Positions 17,571 to 23,726 of a stretch of DNA of 64,000 bases are shown piece by piece. The stretch covers positions 1,960,895 through 2,024,894 of the forward strand of contig NZ_FYDE01000005.1 in the NCBI RefSeq assembly GCF_900186535.1, in the 5' to 3' direction. Made by a program: the position numbers and the translations under genes. Within the stretch, counting starts at the first letter, position 1, and the number at the start of each line of letters is the position of its first letter. The notes below the pieces were generated by a model. That model saw only the letters and a program-made list of their open reading frames with translations. It ran no database searches and was not told the origin of the DNA. The DNA is from Marasmitruncus massiliensis (GTDB lineage Bacteria > Bacillota > Clostridia > Oscillospirales > Ruminococcaceae).

Positions 17571-17867
17571 CTATTTTGTGTGGTATTTTCCTGTTTTTTT
17601 CTCAATACTCCATACACCCTCGGGATTATAACTGATTTTGACATAAGACATGACGCTCGGCGCCCCCGCGCGAATACAGATCAACTGGCATTCCTTTACA
17701 ATTTCCATCAACTGGTCATAATCCCCCTCAATGGTTGTTTCAAATGGCCCCACAAAGGCATTCAGCCCGGTGCCTTTGATATAGGCAATCACTTCATCCA
17801 CGATCCGGATGGTCTCTTCTCCCTTCGATTCCGGCAGGACCTGAATCGCTACGCTTGCATTATACAT
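17571..17867 (-). CDS. Thiamine-binding (MTH1187/YkoF, DUF77) family protein
   Basis: 98 residues. ASVAIQVLPESKGEETIRIVDEVIAYIK and the central GPFETTIEGDYDQLMEIV segment match the Thiamine_BP family (MTH1187/YkoF-like ferredoxin fold), which binds thiamine or HMP in the cytoplasm. The start is ATG 17865-17867. A longer reading frame would run into the riboswitch terminator. It is the first gene after the TPP riboswitch, which supports a thiamine-related role such as binding or handing over HMP. Confidence 0.88.
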   Translation of the reverse strand: MYNASVAIQVLPESKGEETIRIVDEVIAYIKGTGLNAFVGPFETTIEGDYDQLMEIVKECQLICIRAGAPSVMSYVKISYNPEGVWSIEKKTGKYHTK

Positions 17868-17890
17868 TTTATTTTCTGCCCCTTTCCTAA

Positions 17891-17937
17891 ATAAAAAACA
17901 CATTTCCGATCGCAATGATGCTTGCACGGAAATGTGT
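17891..17937 (-). terminator. Riboswitch-controlled transcription terminator
   Basis: On the minus strand ACACATTTCCG (17927-17937) pairs with CGGAAATGTGT (17898-17908), followed by a T tract (17891-17897). It lies between the TPP aptamer and the first gene, so it is the expression platform: TPP binding should favour termination. Confidence 0.9.
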
Positions 17938-17947
17938 TATCTTTAAC

Positions 17948-18036
17948 GAATTCCCTACGTTGGCATTATCCAAATCAGGTTTTTCGGGTCGAAATTTTAA
18001 ATTTCCTCTCAGCTTGTACACACAGGCTCCCCGGTT
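17948..18036 (-). promoter_or_regulatory. TPP riboswitch (THI element)
   Basis: On the minus strand the aptamer has the conserved GGGGAGC start, the CTGAGAGG loop (18005-18012), a GACCC arm, then ACCTGAT, GGATAATGCC and CGTAGGGA in the right order and spacing. It controls the whole thi operon (Thiamine_BP gene to thiD) together with the terminator at 17891-17937. Confidence 0.97.
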
Positions 18037-18053
18037 ATTCTTTTTTCCAGTTT

Positions 18054-18082
18054 ATATTAGCACAGGTGCATAACGGTGTCAA
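18054..18082 (-). promoter_or_regulatory. Promoter of the TPP-riboswitch thi operon
   Basis: On the minus strand, consensus -35 TTGACA (18077-18082), 17-base spacer, -10 TAATAT (18054-18059). The start would fall about 10 bases before the aptamer. Confidence 0.85.
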
Positions 18083-18094
18083 TACAATCAGGCG

Positions 18095-18100
18095 TATAAT
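18095..18100 (+). promoter_or_regulatory. Possible -10 box for the small tandem genes
   Basis: A perfect TATAAT, 39 bases before the first small gene. No good -35 is seen at 17-18 bases upstream, where it would overlap the opposing thi promoter. Confidence 0.4.
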
Positions 18101-18139
18101 TGGATTGCCCAATTCACAGACTAGATAAGGGTGATAAAA

Positions 18140-18322
18140 ATGAGTGATCTGCCGCTTGGCTTCGGAATGGCACTGGCGCAAAATGAGGGCGCTATGCAGT
18201 ATTTTGCCACTTTGCCGGAACAAAAGAAACAGGAGATTATTTCGCACACGCATCAAATACATTCCCGTGATGAAATGCATGCTTTTGTGCAGAGTCTTAA
18301 CAAACAGAAAATGAACTTTTAA
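18140..18322 (+). CDS. Conserved small clostridial protein, first of a tandem pair
   Basis: 60 residues, start ATG 18140 with AAGGGTG 6 bases upstream. It is soluble and helical, with a core of QYFATLPEQKKQEII followed by HQIHSRDEMHAFVQSL. The next gene encodes a shorter paralogue with the same spacing of QYF..LP, IHS and EE/DE residues. I recall similar small proteins in other clostridia but know no function. It is divergent from the thiamine operon. Confidence 0.8.
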   Translation: MSDLPLGFGMALAQNEGAMQYFATLPEQKKQEIISHTHQIHSRDEMHAFVQSLNKQKMNF

Positions 18323-18334
18323 GGAGGTTTCATA

Positions 18335-18487
18335 ATGCAGGATTTTTTTACTGACAGTCCCGAAATGCAGCAATATTTCAACTCCCTGCCCGCCATTGTG
18401 CAGGAAACCCTGAAACAAAGCCATATGAAAATTCATTCTCTGGAAGAACTGAAAAAATGTGCGGAAAATCTGACCCGAGGCGAATAA
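18335..18487 (+). CDS. Conserved small protein, paralogue of the preceding gene
   Basis: 50 residues. ATG 18335 follows a perfect AAGGAGG 7 bases upstream; the stop is TAA 18485-18487. Its QYFNSLPAIVQETL...MKIHSLEELKKCAENL lines up with the previous protein, so the pair arose by duplication. It lies 12 bases after the first gene and is surely cotranscribed. Function unknown. A single cysteine is present near residue 42. Confidence 0.78.
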   Translation: MQDFFTDSPEMQQYFNSLPAIVQETLKQSHMKIHSLEELKKCAENLTRGE

Positions 18488-18497
18488 TATTCAAGAT

Positions 18498-18532
18498 GGT
18501 CCGCCAGGTCAATTGGCGGGCCTCAACTTTTT
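18498..18532 (+). terminator. Terminator of the small-protein pair
   Basis: GGTCCGCCA (18498-18506) pairs with TGGCGGGCC (18514-18522), followed by TCAACTTTTT. It also lies just beyond the stop of the convergent thioesterase gene. Confidence 0.7.
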
Positions 18533-19008
18533 CAGAACTGCTCGATAGAGCGCTGTTTACGCAGCGCACTCCGCTTTTCCCCCGCTTCCCAATCGAGCCT
18601 TTCCTGCGCTGTCTCAAGCTCCAACGCAGGCACGATTGCAGGCCGTTCCTGATCATCAAGCGCAACCATTGTTAAAAAAGCCCGGTTCACCAACTGTTTT
18701 TCACCATTCAGATGCTCCACAAAGGTATCTACACGCACTTCCATGGAGGTCATGCCCACGTAAGTTATCTGTCCGATCAGAACAATCGTATTATCCACAT
18801 AAGCGGGCGCTTTAAAGTGCAGATGATCAATTGATACGGTAGTCACTTTACAATTGCTGTGGCGGCGCGCCACCACTCCGGCAACAATGTCAATCCATTC
18901 CACAAGCTGTCCGCCAAACAGCCGGTTGTAGCCGTTGATATGCTGCGGCATGATAATTTGTATCTGTTCTGTACGCGAATCCCGTACATGTTTGACTGGT
19001 CTTTGCAT
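18532..19008 (-). CDS. Acyl-CoA thioesterase, hotdog fold
   Basis: 158 residues. HINGYNRLFGGQLVEWIDIVAGVVARRH (near 23-50) is the hotdog helix and active-site region of the BFIT/YciA-type acyl-CoA hydrolases, with SIDHLHFKAPAYVDNTIVLIGQITYVG and the RAFLTMVALDD strand following. It likely hydrolyses acyl-CoA esters in the cytoplasm. Chain-length preference is unknown. It starts at ATG 19008 after AAAGGAG and is monocistronic with its own promoter. Confidence 0.9.
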   Translation of the reverse strand: MQRPVKHVRDSRTEQIQIIMPQHINGYNRLFGGQLVEWIDIVAGVVARRHSNCKVTTVSIDHLHFKAPAYVDNTIVLIGQITYVGMTSMEVRVDTFVEHLNGEKQLVNRAFLTMVALDDQERPAIVPALELETAQERLDWEAGEKRSALRKQRSIEQF

Positions 19009-19054
19009 TTAGCCACTCCTTTGCGGTCAGAAAAATGATCATTGATCTTCATTT

Positions 19055-19083
19055 ATTATAGCCGTTTGTATGTAAAATAGCAA
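19055..19083 (-). promoter_or_regulatory. Promoter of the thioesterase gene
   Basis: On the minus strand, -35 TTGCTA (19078-19083), 17-base spacer, -10 TATAAT (19055-19060). Confidence 0.75.
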
Positions 19084-19117
19084 TAAAAAAGGGCTGCCGC
19101 GCAAAGCACAGCAGCCC
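19084..19117 (-). terminator. Terminator of mazF
   Basis: On the minus strand GGGCTGC (19111-19117) pairs with GCAGCCC (19091-19097), followed by TTTTTTATTG. It lies 14 bases after the mazF stop. Confidence 0.85.
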
Positions 19118-19131
19118 CTGACAAGGGCGGC

Positions 19132-19494
19132 CTATGTAATGCCGCCCGCATCGCCCAATCCGAAACTAATGGAAAGCGCGTGGTTTACCTGTCCCATAGA
19201 TCCATCGTCCAGGCGTCCCATTTTTTCTTTCAGGCGTTTTTTGTCAATGGTACGGATTTGTTCCAGCAATACCACCGAGTCCCTTGAGAGTCCGCAGGCC
19301 TGCGAATTGATCTCAATATGGGTTGGCAACTTTGATTTTTCCTTCTGGCTCGTGATTGCGGCCGCAATCACTGTAGGGCTGTAACGATTCCCGACATCGT
19401 TCTGAACGATCAAAACGGGCCGTACTCCGCCCTGTTCCGAACCTACTACCGGGCTTAAGTCCGCGTAGTAGATGTCCCCTCTTTTTACAGTCAC
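19132..19494 (-). CDS. ndoA: MazF/NdoA-family mRNA endoribonuclease toxin
   Basis: 120 residues. [31 protein letters not shown] at the N-terminus contains the conserved Arg of the catalytic site, and the strand with LPTHIEI and the [13 protein letters not shown] segment match Firmicute EndoA/NdoA, which cleaves mRNA in response to stress. I chose GTG 19492-19494 (VTVKRGD). The longer frame adds 26 residues with no homology. No antitoxin (NdoAI/MazE) and no alr gene lie directly upstream; a promoter and a large hairpin sit there instead. The cognate antitoxin must be elsewhere or absent. Confidence 0.92.
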   Translation of the reverse strand: MTVKRGDIYYADLSPVVGSEQGGVRPVLIVQNDVGNRYSPTVIAAAITSQKEKSKLPTHIEINSQACGLSRDSVVLLEQIRTIDKKRLKEKMGRLDDGSMGQVNHALSISFGLGDAGGIT

Positions 19495-19599
19495 GTCTAT
19501 CACACTCCGTGGATTTCTTTGGTTCGTAAACTTCCACTGGTAGTTTGAACGATACCGGCACGGTTTAATCATAGGGCGAAAACTTTCCGTACCTTTTAC

Positions 19600-19629
19600 A
19601 TTCTATTGATAGGCGTCCTGTTTTGACAA
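19600..19629 (-). promoter_or_regulatory. Possible promoter of mazF/ndoA
   Basis: On the minus strand, -35 TTGTCA (19624-19629), 18-base spacer, -10 TAGAAT (19600-19605). It begins directly after the 15-bp hairpin that ends the upstream gene. Confidence 0.55.
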
Positions 19630-19630
19630 T

Positions 19631-19664
19631 AACAGGGCCTGTACCATGCGGTACAGGCCCTGTT
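19631..19664. terminator. Perfect 15-bp hairpin between lipoprotein gene and mazF
   Basis: AACAGGGCCTGTACC (19631-19645) pairs exactly with GGTACAGGCCCTGTT (19650-19664) around ATGC. On the plus strand it is followed by ATTTTTAT; on the minus strand by ATTGTC only. It probably ends transcription of the lipoprotein gene, helped by stem strength. Confidence 0.65.
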
Positions 19665-19677
19665 ATTTTTATAGGTT

Positions 19678-20217
19678 TCATTCCAGAATTTTGAAATTCA
19701 GAATCTCCATTTCCAGTTCACTTGCAGGAATCGACAACTTTAAAATATTTCCGTTGTCCCGGTCAATCACCAGAGAAAAAGAGCCCTCGTCCAGTTCGCC
19801 TTTTACGATTAATTGCTTCTCTTTCTGCTCCACGGTAACTCCGTTATCACTCATGGCTGAATTGAGCGCCGAGACGACAAGGCTGGATGCGGCTTTTCCG
19901 GGCAGAGTGTCGGGAAGAAAATCAAAATGCATATCTTTGTAGTCAACCGCAACTTTATCCGTATAGTAAGTCAGCTTAAAATCCTTCAGGTTCTCAGGGT
20001 TTTCGAACCGCACCGTTGCGCAGTTCATCGGTTTTTTGTAAATGGTCATTACCGTCTCAAAATCGTGATAGTTCACCTTTGCAGTCGTTTCATAAGATTT
20101 GCTCAGGTTTTCCTGAATTTGTGCCTGTTCCTGCGCATTCAATTTTTCTGTGCCGCAAGCGGAAAGCCCGATTGCCAGCACCGCCGAAACTACGGCAAGA
20201 ACCAATTTCCACCGCAA
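19678..20217 (-). CDS. LolA-like lipoprotein (YdcC/GerS-like)
   Basis: 179 residues with a lipoprotein signal peptide (lipobox LSAC, Cys 21). The rest is a single LolA-like half-barrel of beta strands (VNYHDFETVMTIYKK..., LTYYTDKVAVDYKDMHF, GSFSLVIDRDNGNILKLSIP). In Bacillus the LolA-like YdcC sits in the nnr/acpS-ydcC-alr-ndoA region, and in C. difficile the related lipoprotein GerS (spore germination) sits beside alr2. The position between nnr and ndoA here fits that family. The start is TTG 20217 after GGGGGG. The role is inferred. Confidence 0.72.
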   Translation of the reverse strand: MRWKLVLAVVSAVLAIGLSACGTEKLNAQEQAQIQENLSKSYETTAKVNYHDFETVMTIYKKPMNCATVRFENPENLKDFKLTYYTDKVAVDYKDMHFDFLPDTLPGKAASSLVVSALNSAMSDNGVTVEQKEKQLIVKGELDEGSFSLVIDRDNGNILKLSIPASELEMEILNFKILE

Positions 20218-20256
20218 CGATTCATTCCCCCCGACCGTAATTTCATAGGATTAAGA

Positions 20257-21792
20257 TCACCGGTTATTTTCCAGAAACACCTGTGGCAGCGCCTGAATCA
20301 CATCACGCGCCAGCATGCCGTACTGCGAATAATTACGGGCAGCCATATCGCCTGCGGCGCCATGCAGCCAGACGCCGGATGCCGCCGCAATCTCCGGAGA
20401 AATTCCCTGCGCGGCAAGCGCGCCGATGATACCGGCCAGGACATCCCCGCTGCCGGCCTTCGCCAATCCGGCATTTCCGGTTGTGTTGATCAGCACCTGC
20501 CCATCGGCGCTTACGGTGTTGGTATAGGCGTCTTTTAAAACCAGCGTTACTTGATATTCCCGGGCAAAAGCGCGTCCGACTGTCAGCGCGTCACGCCTGA
20601 GCTGTTCCAACGGAGCGCCTGTCAGCCTTGAAAGCTCCATCAGATGGGGCGTCAGCACCACAGGACCGCACGCCTGTTTCAGTATATCTATATTCCGGGA
20701 AACTGCGTTTATGCCATCCGCATCCAAGATCAGGGGACATTTGGTCTTGCGCACCAAATCAAAAATAATGCTTTGGGCATCCTCGGAATCTCCCATGCCA
20801 TTCCCCGCCAAAACCGCAGAGCTTTTTTGAACGACAGACAATATCTCCGGAATGGACTCGTAGGAAAGCGCTCCTGAATCCGTCGTTTTCAGCGGCAGCA
20901 TCACGCACTCCAAAAGTTCCGGAAGAGCGGTCCGGCAGACCTCGCCGGAGGAAGCCAGCGTGACATAACCGGCACCGGTGCGCATTCCCGCGAGAGAAGA
21001 CAGAATTGCCGCACCCATATAGTTTTGTGAGCCGGCCACGTTCAGCAGCTTGCCGTAATCCCCTTTATGCGTCCGGCGGCGGCGCTTTTGCAGATGGCTG
21101 AACACATATTCCTGATCTACCATCGTAAATTCTGAATGGATACCTTCATGTGCTTCCTCAGGTATCCCGATATCGGCCAGCACCACCTTGCCGCAGTATT
21201 CCTCCGATGCAGGGAACGCGCTGGCAGGCTTCCCACTATCAAATACCACCGTCATTGCCGCCCTCACAGCGAAGCTGTCGGCAAAGCCGGTGTCAGAGGT
21301 AACGCCGCTTGGGATATCCAGCGCTACTGTATCCACATCAACTCCGTTCATGAGCCGGCAGATATCCCTGTGCCGGTCATCCAGCTCGCCGTGAAATCCT
21401 GTCCCATAGATGGCGTCGATCAGAATATCCGTTTCCGCCAGCCGTTCAGCAAGATAGTGTGGGTCCACTCCATATTCTGAAATCGCAATATCCATCATGC
21501 GGATCATTTCATACATGGATTTTGCCTGTTCCGTACGCGGAGCCCCGTCAGTCAGAACCACCGCAACGTTTGCACCAGCCTGGCACAGTCTTCTCGCTGC
21601 CACAAATCCGTCCCCGCCATTGTTGCCCCTGCCACAGAAAATGGTAACATAGCGGCCGTCGACTTCATACTCGCGCCGTATCGCCATTGCCGCCGCGCTG
21701 CCCGCATTTTCCATTAACCGCTCCATGGACAATCCGCAGGAAACAGCGTTCTGCTCAATGGCTTTCATCTGTTCGGCTGTTACAATGCGCAT
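20257..21792 (-). CDS. nnr: Bifunctional NAD(P)H-hydrate epimerase / ADP-dependent NAD(P)H-hydrate dehydratase
   Basis: Nnr repairs hydrated NAD(P)H. The N-terminal YjeF_N epimerase domain (residues 1-210) has GRGNNGGDGFVAARRL and the catalytic region ILIDAIYGTGFHG. The C-terminal carbohydrate-kinase-like dehydratase domain (~215-505) has KGDYGKLLNVAGS, LTPHLMELSRL and the anion-hole motif NAGLAKAGSGDVLAGIIGAL. 511 residues, normal for the fusion. ATG 21790-21792 follows AAAGGAG. It is upstream of the LolA-like lipoprotein and ndoA, as in the conserved Firmicute cluster. Confidence 0.96.
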   Translation of the reverse strand: MRIVTAEQMKAIEQNAVSCGLSMERLMENAGSAAAMAIRREYEVDGRYVTIFCGRGNNGGDGFVAARRLCQAGANVAVVLTDGAPRTEQAKSMYEMIRMMDIAISEYGVDPHYLAERLAETDILIDAIYGTGFHGELDDRHRDICRLMNGVDVDTVALDIPSGVTSDTGFADSFAVRAAMTVVFDSGKPASAFPASEEYCGKVVLADIGIPEEAHEGIHSEFTMVDQEYVFSHLQKRRRRTHKGDYGKLLNVAGSQNYMGAAILSSLAGMRTGAGYVTLASSGEVCRTALPELLECVMLPLKTTDSGALSYESIPEILSVVQKSSAVLAGNGMGDSEDAQSIIFDLVRKTKCPLILDADGINAVSRNIDILKQACGPVVLTPHLMELSRLTGAPLEQLRRDALTVGRAFAREYQVTLVLKDAYTNTVSADGQVLINTTGNAGLAKAGSGDVLAGIIGALAAQGISPEIAAASGVWLHGAAGDMAARNYSQYGMLARDVIQALPQVFLENNR

Positions 21793-21829
21793 GAAAAACA
21801 CTCCTTTGTTTCTGACATTTATAATTTTT

Positions 21830-21835
21830 ATTATA
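21830..21835 (-). promoter_or_regulatory. Extended -10 promoter element for nnr
   Basis: On the minus strand TGCTATAAT, a TGn-extended -10. The -35 region is only T-rich. Confidence 0.5.
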
Positions 21836-21891
21836 GCACAGGAAATGTCCGTAAAAAAGCGAATGATAAGTAAATTATTCCTTTGCAGGGC

Positions 21892-21920
21892 TTGACTTTG
21901 CTGTTTTCTGCTGTTATAAT
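21892..21920 (+). promoter_or_regulatory. Promoter of rpsF-ssb-rpsR
   Basis: -35 TTGACT (21892-21897), 17-base spacer, -10 TATAAT (21915-21920), about 95 bases before rpsF. Confidence 0.85.
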
Positions 21921-21926
21921 TTACTG

Positions 21927-22000
21927 GTTAACCGGGGGAGTATTCTGCCTTGCGGTATAACATCCTTGCTCTGCCCATCAGAGGCAGGGCCTAAAGTCCA
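21927..22000 (+). promoter_or_regulatory. rpsF 5' leader, possible S6:S18-binding structure
   Basis: The untranslated leader has CTGCCT (21945-21950) able to pair with AGGCAG (21982-21987), enclosing a region with alternative pairing (GCTCTG with CAGAGGC). A conserved S6:S18-complex-binding leader exists upstream of many bacterial rpsF genes. Position fits, but I could not confirm the required bulge motif. Confidence 0.35.
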
Positions 22001-22015
22001 AAAGGAGGTGTTCAA

Positions 22016-22357
22016 ATGGCACAGCTTAGAGCAAACTACGAGACTGTGATGGTATTCAGTGTAAAAAACGGTGAGGAAAGCGTTAACGCCCTTGTTGAAA
22101 AATTCAACAAGCTGATTTCCGATAATGCAACAATCATCAGTGTGGATACTTGGGGACAGCGTCCTCTTGCCTATCCCATCAATGATGAAACTGTTGCGTA
22201 TTATGTGGTTGTTAACTTCAATTCCACCCCCGATTTTCCGGCCGAGCTTGATCGTATCTATAAGATCACTGACGGCGTCCTGCGCAGCCTGATCGTTGCG
22301 AAAGAAGAAGTTCCCGCTGCGAAGGAACCTGCAAAAGAACCTGTAAAGGAAGCATAA
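22016..22357 (+). CDS. rpsF: 30S ribosomal protein S6
   Basis: 113 residues. It begins with YETVMVFSV, contains WGQRPLAYPINDETVAYYVVVNF and ends in an acidic/Ala-Lys tail (KEPAKEPVKEA). S6 binds 16S rRNA as a heterodimer with S18, whose gene is two positions downstream. ATG 22016 follows AAAGGAGGTG. First gene of the conserved rpsF-ssb-rpsR operon. Confidence 0.98.
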   Translation: MAQLRANYETVMVFSVKNGEESVNALVEKFNKLISDNATIISVDTWGQRPLAYPINDETVAYYVVVNFNSTPDFPAELDRIYKITDGVLRSLIVAKEEVPAAKEPAKEPVKEA

Positions 22358-22375
22358 GACAAGGAGTGTTGCGCA

Positions 22376-22831
22376 ATGTTAAATAGAGCGATTCTGATGG
22401 GACGTCTGGTTGCCGATCCGGAACTCAGGCAAACCCCAAACGGTATATCTGTCGTTTCTTTCACCATTGCGATTGACCGCAGCTTTTCCCGTGACCGTGA
22501 GCGCCAGACTGATTTTATCGACGTTGTTGCGTGGAGGCAAACTGCTGAATTCGTATCTAAATATTTTTCCAAAGGGAAAATGATTATTGTCGAAGGCGGC
22601 ATCCAGACCCGCACATATGAAGACAAGCAGGGTAATAAGCGTAAAGCGGTTGAGGTTGTTGCTGACAACGTTCAGTTTGGAGAAAGCAAAAACGCTTCCG
22701 GAGGTACTTCTGCTCCGGCGTTTAATCCCCCGGCTCCGGCTGCCCCCGCAGAGCCTTCTGTCACATACGCCAGTGGTGATGTGGGCGACTTCTCTGAAAT
22801 GGCCGGTGATTCCGACGATCTGCCTTTCTAA
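22376..22831 (+). CDS. ssb: Single-stranded DNA-binding protein
   Basis: 151 residues. An OB fold in the first ~105 residues (LNRAILMGRLVADPELR, TDFIDVVAWRQTAEFVSKYFSKG, GNKRKAVEVVADNVQF), a Pro/Ala-rich linker, and the acidic tail DSDDLPF that docks repair and replication partners. Coats ssDNA as a tetramer. 18 bases after rpsF in the operon. Confidence 0.98.
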   Translation: MLNRAILMGRLVADPELRQTPNGISVVSFTIAIDRSFSRDRERQTDFIDVVAWRQTAEFVSKYFSKGKMIIVEGGIQTRTYEDKQGNKRKAVEVVADNVQFGESKNASGGTSAPAFNPPAPAAPAEPSVTYASGDVGDFSEMAGDSDDLPF

Positions 22832-22904
22832 TGAGCGTGCTTCGCTTTTTTGATTCTTAAGCGCACTGAATCAATCTATTATCAGTATAAGGAGGTTTGT
22901 ATTT

Positions 22905-23177
22905 ATGGCTTACGAGAGGTCTGACAGAGACAACAGAGATAGCAGAGGTCCTCGCTCCGGCGGCAGAAAAGGCAGAAAAAAAGTCTGCTCTTTCTGCGTT
23001 GATAAGCTTGGCCCTATTGATTATAAGGATGTTCCCCGCCTGAGAAGATATCTCAGCGAGCGTGCAAAGATCGTTCCCCGCCGTGTGACTGGTACTTGTG
23101 CACACCATCAGCGTGAACTGACCATTGCAATTAAGCGCGCCCGTCATCTGGGTCTGCTGCCTTATGTCAGTGATTAA
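22905..23177 (+). CDS. rpsR: 30S ribosomal protein S18
   Basis: 90 residues. It has the core [50 protein letters not shown]. The N-terminal extension is charged and glycine-rich, and CSFC together with Cys and His at GTCAHH gives the zinc-binding (C+) form of S18. Last gene of the operon, followed by a strong terminator. Confidence 0.98.
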   Translation: MAYERSDRDNRDSRGPRSGGRKGRKKVCSFCVDKLGPIDYKDVPRLRRYLSERAKIVPRRVTGTCAHHQRELTIAIKRARHLGLLPYVSD

Positions 23178-23192
23178 TTGGTGATAAAGCAA

Positions 23193-23226
23193 AACCTCCG
23201 GACATGTTCCGGAGGTTTTTTGTTTT
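23193..23226 (+). terminator. Terminator of rpsF-ssb-rpsR
   Basis: AACCTCCGGA (23193-23202) pairs with TCCGGAGGTT (23208-23217), followed by TTTTTTGTTTTT. Confidence 0.95.
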
Positions 23227-23234
23227 TCAAAATG

Positions 23235-23681
23235 TCAGTTGCCTTCCAATTTGTTGAGGATCAGTTTTTCCAAAATGACAGAAAAAGCCTCGTTCTCCTC
23301 TTTCCCCCTTTTTTTGGTATTCGCTGTCCTTCCGCCCGCACGGCGCACCTTTTGGCCTAAAAAACGTTCAAACAACAATCGGTCCATGTTATCCGCACTG
23401 TATAGCAGCCCGTTCTGGTTCAAAGCGTGCGCACCTTTTCCAAGCGCCATGGCGGCCACGCCATAGTCCTGGGTGACAACAATATCTTCTGGTGAAAGCA
23501 GGTTAATCAGCTTAATATCTACACTGTCACGTGCCTTGTCTACCGTAATCACCGTGCTGTATCCATCATCTAATATATGGCTGGTATCTATCAGCATAAT
23601 AACCGGCAGACTATATTTTTTCGCAATCCTGACAATCTGTTCCTTGACAGGACACGCATCTGCATCTACTAAAATTCGCAT
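23235..23681 (-). CDS. YaiI/YqxD-family protein (DUF188, PIN-like)
   Basis: 148 residues. MRILVDADACPVKEQIVRIAKKY at the start and the acidic residues in KARDSVDIKLINLL and DIVVTQDYGVAAMALGKGAHALNQNG match the UPF0178/DUF188 family, which has a PIN-like nuclease fold. No function is established. Monocistronic, convergent with rpsR, ATG 23681 after TAGGAGG. Confidence 0.92.
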   Translation of the reverse strand: MRILVDADACPVKEQIVRIAKKYSLPVIMLIDTSHILDDGYSTVITVDKARDSVDIKLINLLSPEDIVVTQDYGVAAMALGKGAHALNQNGLLYSADNMDRLLFERFLGQKVRRAGGRTANTKKRGKEENEAFSVILEKLILNKLEGN

Positions 23682-23691
23682 GATTCCTCCT

Positions 23692-23724
23692 AAAAAGACA
23701 GGGCCGCCCGCTTGCGGCCCTGTC
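23692..23724 (-). terminator. Terminator of the sigma/beta-propeller operon
   Basis: On the minus strand GACAGGGCCGC (23714-23724) pairs with GCGGCCCTGTC (23697-23707), followed by TTTTT. It lies right after the stop of the beta-propeller gene. Confidence 0.9.
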
Positions 23725-23726
23725 TT

